Positions 11,301 to 25,979 of a stretch of 60,000 bases of DNA are shown piece after piece. A program made the translations under genes and the position numbers. The notes below the pieces were generated by a model, which worked only from the letters and a program-made list of their open reading frames with translations, ran no database searches and was not told where the DNA came from. Every line of letters begins with the position of its first letter. Position 1 is the stretch's first letter. The DNA is from Liolophura sinensis. Taxonomy: Eukaryota; Mollusca; Polyplacophora; Chitonida; Chitonidae. The stretch covers positions 16,443,127-16,503,126 of the forward strand of contig NC_088297.1 in the NCBI RefSeq assembly GCF_032854445.1, written 5' to 3'.

Positions 11301-13374
11301 CTTTCAACTTCCATTGCCGATTCTTTTATTTTATTTTCTCTGGCCCTTCTCTGGACATAGACATGTAATATATAAACAATACACAAAATGCGGACAGCGG
11401 TTAATCAAAACGTCACAACAGAGCTATAAACTGGCCGAGACTTCTAATGACACTTACACACCTATTTGTAAACAATTTCTGTAAACCAAAGGAATATTTT
11501 GGCATTTTGTTGTAGTATGGACAACCAAAATTATAATGGGATTTGTCACATATACGTCGTCCCAGAGGCTAATTAATCCACCTCCCAGTTTCTTCTGGCA
11601 AGGAATGGTTTGAGGTCCCAGAACATAAAAGTTTCTTCATTAGGTTAACGGGCAGGACTTGCAGATATTTCTAAAGGCAAAAATCTTGCTTAACTTCACG
11701 ATAAAACGGTCCTTAGTTAGAACTTTCTTTATCTGCTGTAAACTTGCGTAAACAATTGTTTGAAAACTTAAGTTCAGCCGCAAAAATACATTTACAAAAC
11801 CTCGCATCCATATAATAATATTGACATCACTATCTGATCGAAGAGTTCAATAACACAATCCATTGTTAAATTTTAGGAAGTAGAATTCTATGGACCTGAA
11901 GAAAAAACAATACGTTTAGATTTTTATGGAAATCTCTCGGCTGTAATCAGTGAGGTCTAAAATATTGTAATTAACATTATTGCATATATGTTCTTTACCT
12001 AATTCTGCTTAAAGCCATGGTGTTCATGAGAGTGTTCATGAAGAGTTAGACTAAAACCATAGCTGGGATAAGCTAACGTAGAGGCTGTATTTCAACAGTT
12101 ACGTGTGACCATTTGCGTGCTATCACACTGTTGTTGCTGTTCTGGTTTTACTCTTTATTCTCTGTGTCTTTAATTATATCATGACGAATTTGTGTTTTAT
12201 CATTCTCTGTTGAAATATGAACTGTAGGTAGCGGTCTCTAATGCGTAATGGGAGCTTACCTGGAGGACGTGTCGTTTGTTATAACATTCACCCGGGAGCT
12301 GTGATGTTGTCGCATACATTCACGCATGACTGAAATCTTAAGTGGTACATATCTCATCGTTTGACAAGAGTACGATATTAAAACGGCTATAAAATGTTTT
12401 CTTGACGCCTGAATTACAAATGAAACTCCCCACCATTCACGCGTGTAAACTTAAAAGAAGACTCAGACAAATGTAAATTAGGCCTTTACGAAATGTTTAA
12501 AAGGAATGTTTAATGATAGAAGTGATCAACCATAGGCCCTTTAATTTCGACAATATTTTGAATACTTTAATTAACGCCTGTTACGGGTATATCAACAAAG
12601 CCTTCGTTCACATTTGGGCACCGTTTGGTGGATACATGAGCACAGTCCTGCTCATATCTATACATCGTTCTGTTGATAAATGATCAAAGTAACCCGCAAA
12701 ACAAGCGCAAAACACATTTAAATGAAGTCGGCCCTGTTTAACTCAGCTTGGTACTTTCAGGCTTGGCACTCAGAAAAAAGTTAACCCAACTACAGGTTTG
12801 CCTCTTTTCCGATGTTCAGGCGTAATGACTGATTGTAGCGAATTACTAGCGAAGTCTCTAACGTGTAGCACACCCTATACCTTATTAGGCGAAAGTAAAT
12901 GGTGTTTTGCACGACAGAGAGAACAAGAGCACAGTCAAATACTTCTCCCGCAAAGTAATGCTAGGAATCTTGAATTACGACATAAAACCGGAGCATACAT
13001 ATTCTAGGCATACATTTACCACTCCGTGTCTATGCTACATCCGGTTTTTTGTTTCCAAATAACAACAAACAAGCAAGGCGTGATGAAATAATATTTCCAA
13101 ATCTCCGCAAGGTATAATGCAAAAACCAAAGCTGGATAAACTATACGCCTGAGAGATAATTATGTATAGATTACAAAGTTCGTCTATTTCGTTGGAAGAC
13201 ACCTGTTATTCTCTTATCAGAGGAACTAGCTGTTTTAATGCTTCATTGCCTTCCCATATAATGAACCGAAACCACAGATATATCTTAGTCGACTCCCCTA
13301 CATCTGGAGTGAGCAACGAAAAATACTGAATCTCGAATATAGATATAAGACTGCTGTTGCCAGTAGTCAACATC
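8331..13374. other. Gene-free stretch between UGT and lipocalin
   Basis: No exon series, repeat array or recognisable transposon was found. A short word 'GACTGAAGCAAACAGCTGC' occurs at about 8401 and 9497, so a diverged dispersed repeat may lie around each site. AT-rich, with stops scattered in all frames. The minus-strand ORF at 10240-10530 has hydrophobic stretches but no splice context or recognisable family. Confidence 0.5.
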
Positions 13375-16300
13375 ATGGCTCCATTGTTATTGCTCATGAT
13401 TGCCATTCTGCCAACGATTGTGGAATGTCATTGCAGATTATCTGACTTCAGAGTACAAGAAAACTTCGACGTTGCTAAGGTGAGTGTCGTCTTTGATTGT
13501 ATCAAAAGGTTTGATCACATCATAAGCCTTGTTTATCCGGTGATTCTATGACCATTTGTCTTCCACCAATATAGTGTGTGCATCTGTAGGGCAAATGTTA
13601 GAATGTTCGTCAGTAATTTGTTAAAGGCCTATGGTTTTCTGCGGCACCCGGTCGGTTTCCTGCACCAATAATAGTGTCTGCCATAATATTAATGAGATAT
13701 TCCTGAGTATGTCGTTAAACAAAATTCAAATCAATATTTATTTATTTGATTAGTGTTTTACGCCGAGCTCAAGAATATTTCACTTTATACCACGGCGACA
13801 ATCGACATGGTGGCAAACTGGGCAAAGCTCCGGAGGAAAGAACGACCATCCGCAGTTGCTGGAAGAACTTACCATTTACGACCAGGAAGAAAGTCAGCTC
13901 GTGGGTCATTGTGCCTCGCTGTCAGACGCTAACCACCTCGGCCAAGGAAGCCCCATGAAATAAATAAGTACGTCCTGTCTAGGCTATAACTCCCTGGGGT
14001 AAATGGACCCAGTATTGTGGGTTTGTGAATAAATACACCCATAAATAACATCAACAATACGAGTTGATGCCATGCGTTACAAAACCTACTGCCTTCCTCA
14101 CACCATTGAAAACTGTTGATTGCTTCTGTTTTATAAGTTAACAGCTTTCATGGCTTTACTTAGAATTTGTATATTATTTTGAACATAATCCTTTGGCATC
14201 TGGTGTTTTTACGTAATTTGGGATATGGGTCTTTTCGCCTCGGAACGCCCCTTGAATATTTGCTTTATGCATGATTTCAAATTCCGATTCAAACCAGCTT
14301 ACTTACCCTAATCAAAAACCCGAAATAAATTTTCAAATTCCTGAAATCTCGTCATAGTGCTTAGATTTCAATAGAAATGGGAAAAATGAAATATATTCAA
14401 TTCGGTGCCTTATGGCGATGGTCAGTAAGGTAGCTGCTGGATGGGGTTTACCTGTATATGGGTGAAAAATTAAAAAGTTTGTCTTTTCTTCAGTTTCAAG
14501 GCCGATGGTTTGTCCAGAAAAAGTTTACTCAATTTCCATTGCTGCAAAATGCCTTCACTAACCGCGAGCACGTTTACACTAAAGGTGCCGGAGAATACCT
14601 TGATGCTCTCAGTTTTGGGAGGTAAGTCAAAAGTGACAAGAAAGCCTTGGTAATCTGTATATACAAGAGGGAGGGGTGAAATCGAAGTGGACAGAGTCCA
14701 ATGAGGACATTTCTGAGTTGTTGAAAGTTGTCACCAGCCCACCAAAGTAGTTTCAGTTTTAGAATGTACTGCCGCGGTGTGTGTAAGCAGCTCTGTAAGG
14801 ATCTCTGTTAGTTTATCTTCTATTTGGGTATTTAAACCCGCCCGGAGCAAGGTTATTGTGAAGCACAATACTTTACTTCATAAAATACATGTCAAATTAT
14901 GTTTTTTTTTTTACAATAAAATGTTCGCACTCTTAGCTGCATGGTACGAAATGGTCTCATTTCCAGTGATTTGGTCAGGCCATGATTAAAACAAAATGTA
15001 TGCTGCGGAAAGCATGACCGAGTGGCTAAATTCGTGCCCACTCAATTTTGTTCTCAGAAACATGTGAGAATTGGGTTCAGTTTACAGGTTTCAGAAATCT
15101 TAAGTCAGAAGAAAATTCCGGAGTCAGAAGAACATTCATTTCACTCACTACGTTACTTCACGTTAATCTCCACATGAAAGTCAATCCTAAAAACCTAACA
15201 ATGCCATTGTTTAAAACCTAATGTTTTGCAGACGATAGTCACAGATCCGTTGGATCCACTGTTTAATACTACTAGTCAGTGTGGCTCAGGACAAGACGGA
15301 CTACAGCACAGAGACTAAAATCAGGGCAGTGAAGGCAGTGTGATAGTTAGGAAAGACATGGTCACGCGTAAACGGTGAATCCGATCTCTTGCCAATTTAT
15401 CTCAGTCAGGGTTTTATTCCAATTGTGTTTTAAAAGTAGGCAGAAGGACGTGTAGTTAGGCACAACGGCCTATTTAAAGCTGAATTAGGTGGGAAATGTT
15501 GTGATGTAAATTATGTGATATACAGTAGCATTAAAATAATGCGAAGGGACCTGGCCTGGGAGATGCTTACCCCAAGAGCAGAATCCTGTTTTATGCCCGC
15601 AGTAAATCAGCAAAGGTCGATGCTCTATATGTACACATTTATCTTAACATAGTTTAGATTCCTAAGGGTGAAAGAGGGTTAGAAGAGCTTTGGGCAGGAA
15701 TTTGCGTGGCACATTGGGCCCTAGCGACAAGAAGAGATCAACAGCGCTCTGATGGCCTTCCACAGTCTAACATTAATCTTCCACCAATGTACCTGTGTCC
15801 TGTTTTTGTACAGTTGAGCGTGTGGAGCAAAAGGGGAATTCAGAAACACTACGCTGTTAATTTTAACAGAAAGTCTGTAGATTGAGTAATACTAGAATGT
15901 ATTCTTTTATTATAACTCAGTATTTTGTCATCAGCATCTTGTTAATCTAACAGAATCTTTGTGTTGAATTAATAGAATATGTGTGTTATATTTAACAGAA
16001 CAATACGCTGCAATAACAGATTACATTCTAACGTCACTCAGACAACAGACTTTCTGTTCAAGAGATTAATTTTTAAGTGAACAATAAGTGAAAACTCTGT
16101 TTTCAGGAGTCTATTTGACGTTGCCAAGTTCCGTTTCCTTTAAGCAACAGTTTATTAAACAATTAATTTGTTTTCATTTTACCTCGAGAATTTTTCCAGC
16201 ATTTTGGAAAGCAGAACACACCGTTGTTTTCCCATATGATTTGTCTGTCTTATCTGTGAAAGCATTATCCTGGATTAATTAAATTAAATATTTATTTCAG

Positions 16301-19300
16301 GTTATGATCCAGGTGTTAATCTGTAAGCAACATGTGGAAAAGTTTGTGAGTCACTTACCAACGGTAGGCTGTTTATTCCGATTATTATACTATTTCTTTC
16401 ACTTATTAACCTGAGCGACGTAAATATATGAGAATGTTATGGTAGAGCTGAAAACACGTCAAACAAACAACGGTATAAAAGCTATTCTCGTGCAGGACTA
16501 GGACAGGCAGCTGCCGATATCAACACGGGAAACTCCGGCGGACCGGAAGAAGTGCAGCCAAACTGCGCTACCAGCCTTCAGTGTCGTCTGGTAAGTTAAC
16601 ATGTAAGACGGCTCAGTGCAGTCTGATGCTTAAAAATCAGCTCCACCTACCTGTATTATAGCTCATCTTTACAAGGCACATAAACCGTGGTGATATGTGT
16701 GGGAGAGATTTTTTTTGATTTTTTTTTTGATTGGTGTTTTACGCCGCACTCAAGAATATTTCACTTATACGACGGCGGCCAGCATTATGGTGGGTGGAAA
16801 CCGGGCACAGGTTGCTGGCAGACCTTCCCACGTGCGGCCGGAGAGGAAGCCAGCATAAGCTGGTCTTGAACTCACAGCGACCGCATTGGTGAGAGGCTTC
16901 TGGGTCACTATGCTGCGCTAGCGCGCTAACCGACTGAGCCACGGAGGCCCCTGTGTGGGAGAGAGAGAGAGGGAACGTGGGAAATGCTGTATGTAGGTGT
17001 TCAGCCAAGTGTTTCTACCTCGGCTAAGGAGGGCATTTTTTCGTGTGCGTTTATTTGCCTGTCAGCATCCTTATGGAAAAATTATGGACGGATTTGGATG
17101 AAATTTTGTGAATATCTTGACCTTGAACCAAGTATTTCTGGTGATCCCTTTGTTGATCCAAGTCGATTGATTTTAATTTATCGATTTTTTTTTTACCATA
17201 AGCATAAGCGCCGAGTTTTTCCCTTGCTTCTGTAGAGTTGGGTATGAATATTGAAATATCGGTGAGGTTTGCGCTCTCGGGGTGCTTTTCAAGGTTATTT
17301 CAATGAAGGTTCTCCATTTGTTCAGCTCACAGACGCATCATTGTATCAATTGTCACCGTGGTTGTATCAGTCGCCACCGTGGTTGCATAAGTTACCGCCC
17401 TGGATGTATCAGTTGCCACCCTGGTTGTGTTTGTTGCCACCGTGGTTGCATCAGTTGTCACACTGGCTGTATCAGTTGTCACCCTGGTTCGATCATTTGC
17501 CTTATGTGCTTGTATCAATTGTCACTGTTTTTGTTTCAGTTTTCGCCTTGATTGTATGAACTACAACGTGACTGCATCAGTTGTCACCGCCATTGTTTCA
17601 ATTGTCATCATGGTTGTATCAGTTGTCACTCTGGTTATACTAGTATCGGTTGACACTTTGGTTGTATCAGTTGTGACGCTGGTTGTACCAGTTTCTACCG
17701 TGGTTGTATTAGTTTCTACCGTGGTTGTATCAGTTGTCACCTTGGTTGTATAAATTGTCAAGGTGGTTGGATCATTTGCCACCATGGCTGTATCAATTAT
17801 CACCTTGGTTGTATCAGTTGCTACCGTGGTTGAATCAATTGTCATCGTGGTTGTATCAGTTGTCATCGTGCTGGTATCAGTTGGCACCATGCTTGTTTCA
17901 ATTGTCATCTGCTTGTATCGATTGTCACCGTGGTTGTATCAATTGTCACCGTGGTTGCATCAGTCCCCACCGAGGTTGCATCAGTCCCCACCGAGGTTGT
18001 ATCACTTGTCACCCTGTTCGTATCAGTTGCCAACATGACTGTCAGTTGCTACTGTGGTTGAATCAATTGTCATCATGGTTGTATCAGTTGTCATCGTGCT
18101 GGTATCATTTGGCACCATGCTTGTTTCAATTGTCACCTTGATTGTAACAATTGTCACATTGATTGTTTCAGTTGTCATCGTGATTCTGCCAATTGTCACC
18201 GTTGTTGTGTCAGTTGTCATTGTAGTTGTATCAATTATCACCGTGGTTGTATCATTTGTAAATGTGAACATTGCACAACTGCCCGTACTGTTTCCCTGAG
18301 CCATTACCGCGTTTTTTCTTGTCTAACAGGATTTTCCGTGGACTACTGGGTGGTGGACACGGACTACGAGAACTATGCCTTGATCTACGGTTGTTACCAG
18401 GTTCAACGCGTAACCAACAGATGTTTGTCCGCCTACAGCTGGATACTGGAGAGAACCCGGAAGTCCGGTCTGAGTGAGGAAATACGTAACCGAATAGACA
18501 AGAAGATCACTGGACTTTGTCTGAGGCCAGATTACTTTCAAACTGTTGGTCAAACTGGCGAGAGTAAGTTCAAGTTTAGGTCCTCGTTTGTCAATTTATA
18601 AATATATGTTTTTAGCGTGTAGTCAAACACAAGGCTTATCTTCAAAGAAAAGGAACTTCGTTCATCTTTCATGGCAAAGACTGGCCGATTGATTGATTGA
18701 TTGATAGATTAATTGGGGTATGAATTAATTTGCGGAACAAACTGGGCGTCCTAATAAACCTCCGGACAGCTATAGGTAGCTAGCTTCAAACATTGGCCCG
18801 GTAGTCGCAGTGAGCCAGTGCTTTTAATATCTGAGCCAGCAAGATCCCTTCTTGTGACTGAAAATATATCGCAATGTTGCGTCAAGCACATTTATTTATT
18901 GATTTGATTGGTGTTTAAAGCCATATTCAAGAATATTTCACTCGCACGAGCGGGTTGTAAAACAGCATGAGATGGACTTGAACCCATAGCGATCGCACTG
19001 GTGAGAGCCTCCTGGGTTCATTGTGCTGCATTCGCACGCTAACCACTGGGAGACCCCTCATTTAACCTGGTGACATTCTTCTGCACTATATGGTGTCATG
19101 CTTGTTGTCTGGGCGCGTTTTCATAATGTGTTCTGCCAGAAACCACGTGATTTGGATAACTGTGATCGTCTGCTCCAGTCCTGTCTCAGTTGTCGTGAGC
19201 AGTTTTAAGTCAGTAAATGTTATTAGATATACATATAGGAAGCTGCGGTGATTATCCCAGGATTTGCCCGTTTTTTTGTCAGCCATGAAGCCTATCGCCA

Positions 19301-22300
19301 GAGTACATATAAAATATTCTTGATCATGGTGTAAAACACCAAACAAATCAAATAAACAGCCATTACACTGATCCCAGCGTGTCAGTCCATCACTATTGTA
19401 TTTGTTTGGTTCTCCTAGGATGTCGCCAGTGTGACCGCTCCAGGTGGACTGTACAACCAAACTTCGACCTTGACAGAGTATGTCATAGATTATTAATAAA
19501 TGTACTCACTGTTTGACAATTTTTGTTCAAGGAAAAGATTATTAAAGAACTTCGGTCTTTTTTTCTAGACATATTCGGACGTATTTTTTCTTAAATTAAC
19601 ATTTGTACATGTAGTTGCACACATAAATCCAGTATGGTACGTACGTAAATCACAATGCCTGAGTTATGAGGGTTGATTTTGGCCTACCCATGTTCTGTAG
19701 TTTTTAATTTTCTGAAGGATAGTTAAAGTTGACTGCTTGTAATTATACACAAGTTTTGCGTTACATTATTCTTCTGGACATTTATGAGGTGTGAATTGTT
19801 AAGAGTTCTGTTCTAATTTAATAAAGAAATAATTTCATAATTACCCTGTAATCTTAAAGAACATGTTGTGTGACAATATTTAGGAACATAATTGGAGGAT
19901 ATACAATAAGCCATTTTGTTTCCTTTCATTTCATTTCATATATGTCTTCCATTTTTTTTCAAATGGGTCTAAGATTTCGTATTGTACCTTCATAATATCT
20001 ACTATATTCACTATATTCAGCAATACATAACCCATCACTATTATCCAGAGAATCTCTCTCTAGGTATTTCTTCAGCCGTTTAGTGACATTTTTTTGCAGT
20101 ACTTGGGAACTTGGTACGAGATTGTGTTCATTCCCCGTATGTTTTATCCTCGTCGGTTTATTTTCAATGATTTCCTGCACATCTACAGCCAGCTGCCTAA
20201 CGGAACAATCGCAGTTAAGCTCATTGGGAGGTATGTCACTGCCGATTCCTTTGTTATTTGACACCACTCTCTTGTTTGATACTTTAATATGACATGCGAA
20301 CCCAACTCTCTTGTTTCTTATCTGCCCCGTAAACGTTGGTATCTTGACTGTTATCTGATATGTTCAGCCATTTTCTTGTTTACTCTCGTGTTTGTTTATG
20401 TGACATGTTGACCCCACTCTCTTCTTTGTTATCTGACACTCTAACCCCACGCTCTTGTTTGTTATCTGACATGTTAACCCGACTCTCTTGTTTGTTATCT
20501 GACATGTTGACCTCGCCCTCTTGTTTGTTATCTGACATGTTGACCCCACTGTCTTGTTTGTTATCTGACATGTTGACCCCACTCTCTTGTTTGTTATCTG
20601 ACACTTTAACCCCACTCTCTTGTTTGTTATCGGACATGTTGACCCCACTGTCTTGTTTGTTATCTGACATGTTGACCCCCACTGTCTTGTTTGTTATCTG
20701 ACATGTTAACCTCGCCCTCTTGTTTGTTATCTGACATGTTGACCCCCAATGTCTTGTTTGTTATCTGACATGTTGACATCACTCACTTGTTTGTTATCTG
20801 ACATGTTGACAGCACTCTCTTGTTTGATTTTTGACATGTTGACAGCACTCTCTTGTTTGTTTTTTGACATGTTAACCCCACTCTCTTGTTTGTTATCTGA
20901 CATGTTAACCCGACTCTCTTGTTTGTTATCTGACATGTTGACCCCACTCTCTTGTTTGTTATCTGACACTTTAACCCCACTCTCTTGTTTCTTATCTTAC
21001 ACTTTAACCCCACTCTCTTGTTTGTTGTTATTTGCCATTTTCTTGTTTACTCTCTTGTTTGTTTTTTGACATGTTAACCCCACTCTCTTGTTTGTTATCT
21101 GACATGTTGACCCCACTCTCTTGTTTGTTATCTGACACTTTAACCCCACTCTCTTGTTTGTTATCTGACGCTTTAACCCCATTCTCTTGTTTGTTGTTAT
21201 TTGCCATTTTCTTGTTTACTCTCGTGTTTGTTTATGTGACATGTTGACCCCACTCTCTTCTTTGTTATCTGACACTCTAACCCCACGCTCTTGTTTGTTA
21301 TCAGACATGTTAACCCGACTCTCTTGTTTGTTATCTGACATGTTGACCCCACTCTCTTGTTTGTTATCTGACACTTTAACCCCACTCTCTTGTTTGTTAT
21401 CTGACATGTTAACATCGCCCTCTTGTTTGTTATCTGACATATTGACCCCACTCTCTTGTTTGTTATCTGACATGCTGACCCACACTGTCTTGTTTGTTAT
21501 CTGACATGTTGACATCACTCACTTGTTTGTTATCTGACATGTTGACAGCACTCTCTTGTTTGATTTTTGACATGTTGACAGCACTCTCCTGTTTGTTTTT
21601 TGACATGTTAACCCCACTCTCTTGTTTGTTATCTGACATGTTGACCTCACCCTCTTGCTTGTTATCTGACATGTTGACCTCACTCACTTGTTTTTTATCT
21701 GACATTTTAACCCCACTCTCTAAGATCCGTTATGTTGCCTGTCAGATCCGTTATGTTGCCTGTCAGACCATTATGTTGTCTGTAAGATCCGTTATGTTGC
21801 CTGTCAGACCCGCTATGTTGTCTGGAAGACACGTTATGTTGTCTGTATGGCCCGTTATATTGTCTGTAAGGCCCGTTGTGTTGTCTGTAAGGCCCGTTAT
21901 ATTGTCTGTATGGCCCGTTGTGTTGTCTGTAAGGCCTGTTGTGTTGTCTGTAAGACCCGTTATGATTGTTGAAGCATGATCTGTGCAGGCAACATGACTC
22001 AAAATAAATTAATACCTTATCAGAACAACTTTTGAATTGCACCAGCCAAAGTGTGAGCAGACCAAACCGGTTTATTTTGTCTGTGTTTAGTCGACCAGTG
22101 TTCACATTATACTCTTTGTTTTTAACATTTGTTTTTATTTTAAAAAATATTTATATTCTCAGCAACCCGGTCAAAAATGACGAATGTTTCCTTGTGGAAG
22201 GTGAAGTGACTTTGGAAAAAACAGATGTAGACGGCAAACTTCTGTTCTTTGACTCTCTGGATCGATCCGTGCACAAAGGTAAGTTTTTCTTCGAGGAATT

Positions 22301-25300
22301 TGTTTATTACCTTACACATAGCCGGATTGCAGCGTGATAAATTTACCATAAAATTATGAATTAAATACTTAAAATATTTTATCAGAGGCAATAAGAATGA
22401 AAATATGTGAAAAACAATACCGTCAATACCGTCAGATGCTAGAAACTTGAAAAAAAGATGAGTTGGATCTAAATTTTGACTTTAATAAATGATGTCAGTA
22501 CTTCAAAACTGTATTCCGGCGTCTGCCTTATGCCTCACACAGTCTAACGGTAGACCATAAGCTTTGAAGTCGGTAGACCCGGTATACAACCCGGGTCGGA
22601 CATTAACAATAACGAAGGACATAAATAATGGTCTTTCTGGTGCTTCGCTTGGCGCTCAGACATGTCTGGTGTCTTCAGCATGATATTTCAGTGGCGGCAG
22701 TGTATGCACTTGAAAACTGAACAGTTTTTAAAGGAGAAGAACACCTAAAATACAAATAAATACCACTGAAAAGAGTATGCATTTCCTCGCAGGTGCATGG
22801 CATAAAAAAATCTAATATGTACCTGAAGATGATAAATTATAAATAAAGTCAGCGCCAAAATCCGCTGTGGGCTATTCCATTTTGCCTAAGAACTAGTTCT
22901 GAAACCTTCTGTGTAAGTAGGAGAATTTCCGTCGGAATCCTCCGAAGTGCAGTTCGTACATTTCCGGTAGAACTCTTCTTCCCAGATGGTAGCGAACAGT
23001 ACAGTTCGTTTTCCTCTTGACGATCGGGAAACCGGAATATTGGACGTAGGTTCCGAGTTTACACGAACAATCGGGCAGTTTTAACGACTCTCATTTCCTG
23101 AGAGGCAACACACACCCAGCATAAATTATAGGATGTTAAAGGTGGAGTAACGCGATGGACTCAGCGATTTGGGCCAGCTTTGCCGTTTTCAGGTTTTATG
23201 TGTATGGCGAGGAAAAATCGCAAAATTATGCAGCAGGCACTTACTATACTTACTATTGTACAGTCCACAACTGAACATGCAAACCTAACTACATGTACAT
23301 GAATAAACTATATTCATTACTATCGTTCTTGTCTCTGCAGGTGACGATTATTGGGTGATCGAAACGGACTATACTGGGTACGCGTTTGTCCTTGGCTGTG
23401 TGAGGGAGCCAGACACTCCTGCTGGCGCCTGCGAAGGTATCCGAAGCTGGGTGTGGAGCCGAAAACCATATTTGACCTCAAAACAGTTCATCAGGCTTAT
23501 AGAACTCTTCGACCAGTTTTGCATTGACGAGGAGGACTTCTTTATTACTACGCAAGAGAATAGTAAGCGATCTTTGGCTCTGCTGTGTTATTCTCACATA
23601 CAAAAGAAATAGACGGGATTTAAGATGTTCAGTGTAAAATCGAATGTAAATCTACCAGCAGATTTATATGTTCCTTAATGAACATGTACAAACAATAAAT
23701 GTACCTAAAGTACAAAAGAAAACAAAAAACCCATAAAAAGAACCTGAATTTAGTGAAATGTTTTGATTTCAAGATTGGATTTACGGACCATGTTATGTAC
23801 ATATTGCCCAAAGAAATTCAGATTTTTTTATTTAGTTCAGCTACATACAAAATGAGTTGCATTTGACGCCTGACTAAGCAGCCTGTGCCCATAGTCTTCG
23901 AAAAATGTCAATCAAGAGAATTACAAGGAGAAATCGGTCACTAGTATTTATTTATTTATTTATTTGATTGGTGTTTTACGCCGTACTCAAGAATATTTCA
24001 CTTATACGACGGCTGTCAGCTTTATGGCGGGTGGAAACCAGGCAGAACCTGGGTGGAAACCATCCGCAGGTTGCTGGCAGACCTTCCCACGCATGGCTGG
24101 AGAGGAAGGCAGCATGAGCTGGACTTGAAATCACAGCGACCGCGTTGGTGGGAGACTCCTGGGTCATTACACTGTGCTATCGCGCTTAATAACTGAGCCA
24201 CGGAGGCCGCCGGTCACTAGTAAACTGTCCGCCTGACTAGATAACATACAAAGGGAATAGCACACAGATTCCCACAATGGAACGTTCGCTCGTGGATTGC
24301 ATATGAACTCGGCAAACAGTGTGACAGATTGAAATACGATCTACTTTTCTATCTACCATGTTTTATAAACTATTCGCTATTCCAAACAATCTGTACGACA
24401 AAACTGAAGTTACATGTAGAAGATAGATCAAGTTGCACGGAAGGCTGCATAATCAGAACACAACGCCGTGTGTGACATTTTAAGTTCACTGACCGCCTCG
24501 CGTCGTCTCCTCAAAGTTGGCGCTACAAGGGAAGGTAAATCAGTCAAAAAAGTTAGTTCTCGACTATATTTCTGAATATAGCGACTTAAACGAGTGGATG
24601 AGTTGAAGGGAGACCGTGTATAAAGCCGAACATTCTATTGTCATCTGGAAGTCTTAACTATGTGTATTTGATGTTAAAAATGGGAAACTCCAGGACGAGC
24701 AATACAGACATTCCAAATCACAGTAAAACGCAACGTGTCCCTCTGTGACGTTGTAGTGTGTGTGTACTTCGCATATGTTTTATGATCACACATACACCGA
24801 TAATTGTAACGTAATAAAGGAAAGAACAAATGGGTTCACAGATTTGGACCGTCTTGATACAGGCGGGAAGGAGTTTTACAAGTTCCCCATTGAAGCACAA
24901 TTTTTAGTCGTCGACAATATGTCCTTTAATAATTTACGTCGTCCATGACGTCACAAAAACGTTATTCAGGGACCGGTTTCATGACGCATATTTAGTGCTA
25001 AGTAGCCCTTAGCTAAGTGCCCTCTATATCTCTACAACATGATAGTTAAGGGCAAACCGACACCTGACCCTAAGATAGTAAGTAGGTATTTATTTGTATC
25101 TACAGATTGTCTTTTCATGCACGCCCACACATTACACGCATGGGTACAGTGCACAAGAAAATTTATTCAAATCAGAACATAAATCGGGTTGTAGAAACAT
25201 CGTGTGAGGTCATTGGGGATATACGTCATGAATATTTGACTGTATCTAAATTATTGTAAAAAAAAGTTTTTCCTCTTGATGCTGGGTTAATATCTACGTG

Positions 25301-25934
25301 ATGTTTCCTTTAAGCGTCTGCTGAAAGACGATAGAACATTTTTCCCCTACTAGTTAAAACAGTAAGGAATATGGAAAATAAAGTTAGTGTTAAATCAGTC
25401 ATCAACATGGGATCATCAGTTACAGTCACGTGGTATCAACAGTGCATGATGCACACTGTGTACTTAGACGTTTTTAAAATGCTCGGGTATTTTGTGTACG
25501 CCCTGCTGATGAATGAGAACAGCGTAAAACATTTAATTTTTGATTTTGTAAAGAGATATTATTTGAAGGATTTATTTGTGTTACAGTGTAGATTTTATCA
25601 AGGGGAGTGGGATAGCATTTATCCCGCCCTAGAATTTTTGTCACATTTTCAGTACGACAGGTACGGAAGTCTCAAAATACATGTCCATGTGTAATGTCTA
25701 ACCTAAATTCACAGCCGATCGGGAGAGGGGTGGTTTGGAAGACTCAACTTTCTATCAGAAAGGATATCGTGACTCTTAATTTAAAAGGGATATAGCGAGG
25801 TCACGAAGCAACAAATCTTACCCCATATGTCAATAATATTAAAATGGCAATCTTTTCTATTTATTATAATTTTTTATTGTGTAAATTTTATTTTTTTCAG
25901 TTTGTCCTCGGGGACCATCGGGTAAGATTTATCA

Positions 25935-25979
<45 letters not shown>

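Noticed and set aside
16985-17260. Segment with GACGGATTTGGATGAAATT resembling a widespread invertebrate repeat
   Set aside because: Single copy here and too little to assign; left unannotated.
17269-18304. ORFs of 60-138 codons with 7-residue repeats
   Set aside because: Artefacts of the 21-bp minisatellite in intron 3; open on both strands and in several frames.
20360-21979. Long ORFs on both strands with 11-residue repeats
   Set aside because: They lie in a 33-bp minisatellite inside a lipocalin intron; a period divisible by three keeps frames open without coding.
25371-25694. 107-codon ORF containing FYQGEWDSIY, considered as a decayed third lipocalin domain
   Set aside because: The GxW match is isolated, phase from exon 8 gives an immediate stop, and no flanking lipocalin exons were found.
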